Shown here in pieces: positions 6,301-8,249 of a stretch of 8,249 bases of DNA. Source of the DNA: DATESN01 sp035270785 (GTDB lineage: Bacteria; Bacillota; Clostridia; Lachnospirales; Lachnospiraceae); NCBI GenBank assembly GCA_035270785.1, contig DATESN010000027.1, forward strand, positions 1-8,249, in the 5' to 3' direction. Within the stretch, counting starts at the first letter, position 1; the number at the start of each line of letters is the position of its first letter. The notes beneath the pieces were generated by a model. The model was given only the letters and a program-made list of their open reading frames with translations. It ran no database searches and had not been told where the DNA came from. A program made the translations under genes and the position numbers.

Positions 6301-7017
6301 ATGAACGAAATAGATATGATAGAAAGTTTAATACAGTTTGGTATTACAAGACAAGAAGCTATTATATATTTGTGCTTATGTCGGGGGCTTACATTAACAG
6401 GATATGAAGTTGCAAAGCAAACGGGAATTTCACGTTCTAATGTATACACTGCCTTAGCTGGATTAGTAGAAAAAGGTGCCGCTTATTTGTTAGAAGGAAC
6501 TAGTGCAAAATATACGGCAGTTTCCATTCAAGAATATTGCGATAATAGACTACGATATCTCATGCAAATAAAAAATAATCTTGTAAACAATATTCATGAG
6601 ACAAAAAAAGATACGGATGGATATATTACCATCGGTAGTTACAAGCATATTCTTGATAAAATTTATAATATGCTGCTCAATGCAGAACAAAGAATTTATA
6701 TTTCAATTCATGAAGAAGTTCTGAAAGCATTTCAATTTGAAATTGAAAGCTGTATTCAAAAGAATATAAAGGTTGTCATTATAACAAATGGTGATCCAAA
6801 GATAGAAGGCGCAAATGTATATATTACCAAAAAAAAAGATAGTCAGCTACGTTTTATAGTAGATTCTAAATATGTACTTACAGGAGAAATAACTGGTAAA
6901 ATCACAGATAGTTGTTTATACTGTGCGAATCAAAACTTTGTAAATGTTTTTAAAGAAGCACTTAGAAATGAAATCAAATTAATTGAACTTAACGATAGGA
7001 GAGAAGAAAATGAATAA
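6301..7017 (+). CDS. TrmB-like transcriptional regulator next to lysA
   Basis: 238 residues. Residues ~8-75 form a winged helix-turn-helix typical of the TrmB family: FGITRQEAIIYL (13-24), then TGYEVAKQTGISRSNVYTALAGLVEKGAA, with the recognition helix near 44-58 and the wing near 60-72. A helical linker (77-104) leads to a C-terminal domain (~107-232) like the phospholipase-D-fold effector domain of TrmB regulators: YITIGSYKHILDKI, RIYISI, VVIITNG and a late FIVDSKYVLTGEI strand pair. TrmB proteins often sense sugars, but the ligand here is not deducible; overlap with lysA suggests control linked to diaminopimelate or lysine. AGGAG lies six bases before ATG 6301. The stop overlaps the lysA start by eight bases. 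A palindrome at the promoter may be its own operator. Confidence 0.85.
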   Translation: MNEIDMIESLIQFGITRQEAIIYLCLCRGLTLTGYEVAKQTGISRSNVYTALAGLVEKGAAYLLEGTSAKYTAVSIQEYCDNRLRYLMQIKNNLVNNIHETKKDTDGYITIGSYKHILDKIYNMLLNAEQRIYISIHEEVLKAFQFEIESCIQKNIKVVIITNGDPKIEGANVYITKKKDSQLRFIVDSKYVLTGEITGKITDSCLYCANQNFVNVFKEALRNEIKLIELNDRREENE

Positions 7018-8249
7018 GATACCTTTTGTAACAAAAGGACAACTAGATGAAATAATCAAAACATATCCAACACCATTTTATATTTATGATGAAAAAGGAA
7101 TTCGCGAGAATGCAAAGGCATTAAAAGAGGCGTTTTCTTGGAATAAAGGATTTAAAGAGTTTTTTGCAGTAAAAGCAACACCAAATCCATTTTTGATGGA
7201 AATATTAAAGGAGTATGACTGTGGATGCGATTGCTCTTCCTATACTGAATTAATGTTAAGTGATGCCATAGGCGTAAAAGGTGCTGATATCATGTTTTCT
7301 TCCAATGCAACTCCAGCCAATGAATATGCATATGCAGCAAAAATAGGTGCTACCATTAATTTAGATGATTTTACGCATATTGATTTTTTAGAAAAGGTTT
7401 TGGGAACATTACCAAAGACGATTAGCTGTCGCTATAACCCAGGAGGTGTTTTTAAAATCAGTACAGATATTATGGATAATCCTGGAGATGCGAAATATGG
7501 TTTTACAACGGAACAATTATTAGAGGGATATAAAGTATTAAAAGAAAAAGGCGTTAAAAAGTTTGGAATTCATTCTTTCCTTGCTAGTAACACGGTGACA
7601 AATGAGTATTATCCAACACTTGCAAAAACACTATTTGAAATTGCGGTGAGAATTAAGGAAGAAGTAGGAGTGGAGCTTTCCTTTATTAATCTTTCAGGTG
7701 GAATTGGTATTCCCTATAGACCAGAGCAAAAAGCAAATGATATTTTCACTATTTCCGAAGGTGTTAAAAAGCAATATGAAGAAATTTTGATTCCGGCAGG
7801 ACTTGGTAATGTTGCCATTTATACAGAACTTGGTCGTTTTATGATGGGACCTTATGGACACCTTGTTACGACTGCTATACATGAAAAACACATCCATAAG
7901 GAATATATTGGTTGCGATGCTAGTGCGGTTAACCTAATGAGGCCAGCTATGTATGGAGCATATCATCATATTACTGTAGCAGGGAAAGAAAATGCTCCCT
8001 GTGATCATCGATATGATATAACAGGTTCTCTTTGTGAAAATAATGATAAATTTGCCATTGACAGAATGCTTCCTGAAATAAAGGTGGGAGATGTTTTGGT
8101 AATCCATGACACAGGTGCCCATGGTCATGCGATGGGATATAATTATAATGGTAAATTAAAATCATCAGAACTTTTATTACAGGAAGATGGAACAGTGAAA
8201 CTTATTCGTAGAGCAGAAACACCAAAAGATTATTTTGCCACTTTTGACG
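7010..8249 (+). CDS. lysA: Diaminopimelate decarboxylase (3' end cut by window)
   Basis: 413 residues are visible and the frame is open to the window edge. Alanine racemase-fold PLP enzyme; it decarboxylates meso-diaminopimelate to L-lysine, the last lysine step. PLP lysine K55 is in FFAVKATPN. Other PLP and substrate motifs are H188 (GIHSF), SGGIGIPY (229-236), ELGR (273-276) and RPAMYGAYH (311-319). Catalytic C342 is in GSLCEN, contributed across the dimer. HSFLASN replaces the HIGSQ seen in the E. coli/Mycobacterium type, marking a different LysA subgroup. Related ornithine/arginine or carboxynorspermidine decarboxylases share the fold, but the overall pattern favours LysA. Start ATG 7010 lies inside the end of the regulator gene, six bases after AGGAGAG (6997-7003), so translation is coupled. 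The RRAETPKDYFATFD ending suggests only a few residues are missing. Confidence 0.93.
   Translation, partial: MNKIPFVTKGQLDEIIKTYPTPFYIYDEKGIRENAKALKEAFSWNKGFKEFFAVKATPNPFLMEILKEYDCGCDCSSYTELMLSDAIGVKGADIMFSSNATPANEYAYAAKIGATINLDDFTHIDFLEKVLGTLPKTISCRYNPGGVFKISTDIMDNPGDAKYGFTTEQLLEGYKVLKEKGVKKFGIHSFLASNTVTNEYYPTLAKTLFEIAVRIKEEVGVELSFINLSGGIGIPYRPEQKANDIFTISEGVKKQYEEILIPAGLGNVAIYTELGRFMMGPYGHLVTTAIHEKHIHKEYIGCDASAVNLMRPAMYGAYHHITVAGKENAPCDHRYDITGSLCENNDKFAIDRMLPEIKVGDVLVIHDTGAHGHAMGYNYNGKLKSSELLLQEDGTVKLIRRAETPKDYFATFD

Noticed and set aside
7694..8165. Three open frames on the - strand within lysA
   Set aside because: They are antisense to a strongly conserved coding frame and show no family features.

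Overview
The window comes from an AT-rich, low-GC Gram-positive chromosome, most likely a motile clostridium of the Lachnospiraceae type. The evidence is strong GGAGG-type ribosome binding sites, extended TGN -10 promoters, short U-tailed terminators, a CheV chemotaxis coupling protein, a TrmB-like regulator directly upstream of diaminopimelate decarboxylase, and the sequence at the 23S rRNA 3' end. Genus-level placement is an impression, not a demonstration. All genes lie on the + strand, and nothing looks like a phage, insertion sequence or CRISPR array.

Layout. Positions 1-90 are the 3' tail of a 23S rRNA gene. A non-coding trailer follows and ends in a terminator at about 219-249; no 5S rRNA gene or tRNA lies in it. 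cheV (352-1245) comes next, with its own promoter and a strong terminator. A divergent sirtuin-like gene (1307-2101) follows; its likely promoter is wedged against the cheV terminator. Next is a 612-residue single-pass membrane protein of unknown function (2166-4004), with a long acidic and lysine-rich cytoplasmic part and a probable TPR-like outer domain. A compact group hisH-hisF-ung (4062-6154) encodes the two subunits of imidazole glycerol phosphate synthase and uracil-DNA glycosylase. Last, behind a good sigma-A-type promoter with a palindrome at its start site, come a TrmB-like regulator (6301-7017) and lysA (7010 to the window edge), which overlap by 8 bases. lysA is cut by the window end but is almost complete.

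How the genes work together. HisH and HisF form one enzyme and are packed with no spacer. The TrmB-like protein and LysA are translationally coupled, which makes lysine/diaminopimelate metabolism the obvious candidate for what this regulator controls. CheV links chemoreceptors to the CheA kinase and is tuned by phosphorylation.

The most interesting area is 1307-4004. The sirtuin-like protein has a cysteine where sirtuins normally have the catalytic histidine. The membrane protein carries several copies of a short motif (EIDALL, EINALL and looser relatives) that resembles the N-terminal peptide by which FliM and FliY bind phosphorylated CheY. Because this gene sits two genes from cheV, a role as a membrane scaffold for receiver-domain proteins is a testable but unproven idea.
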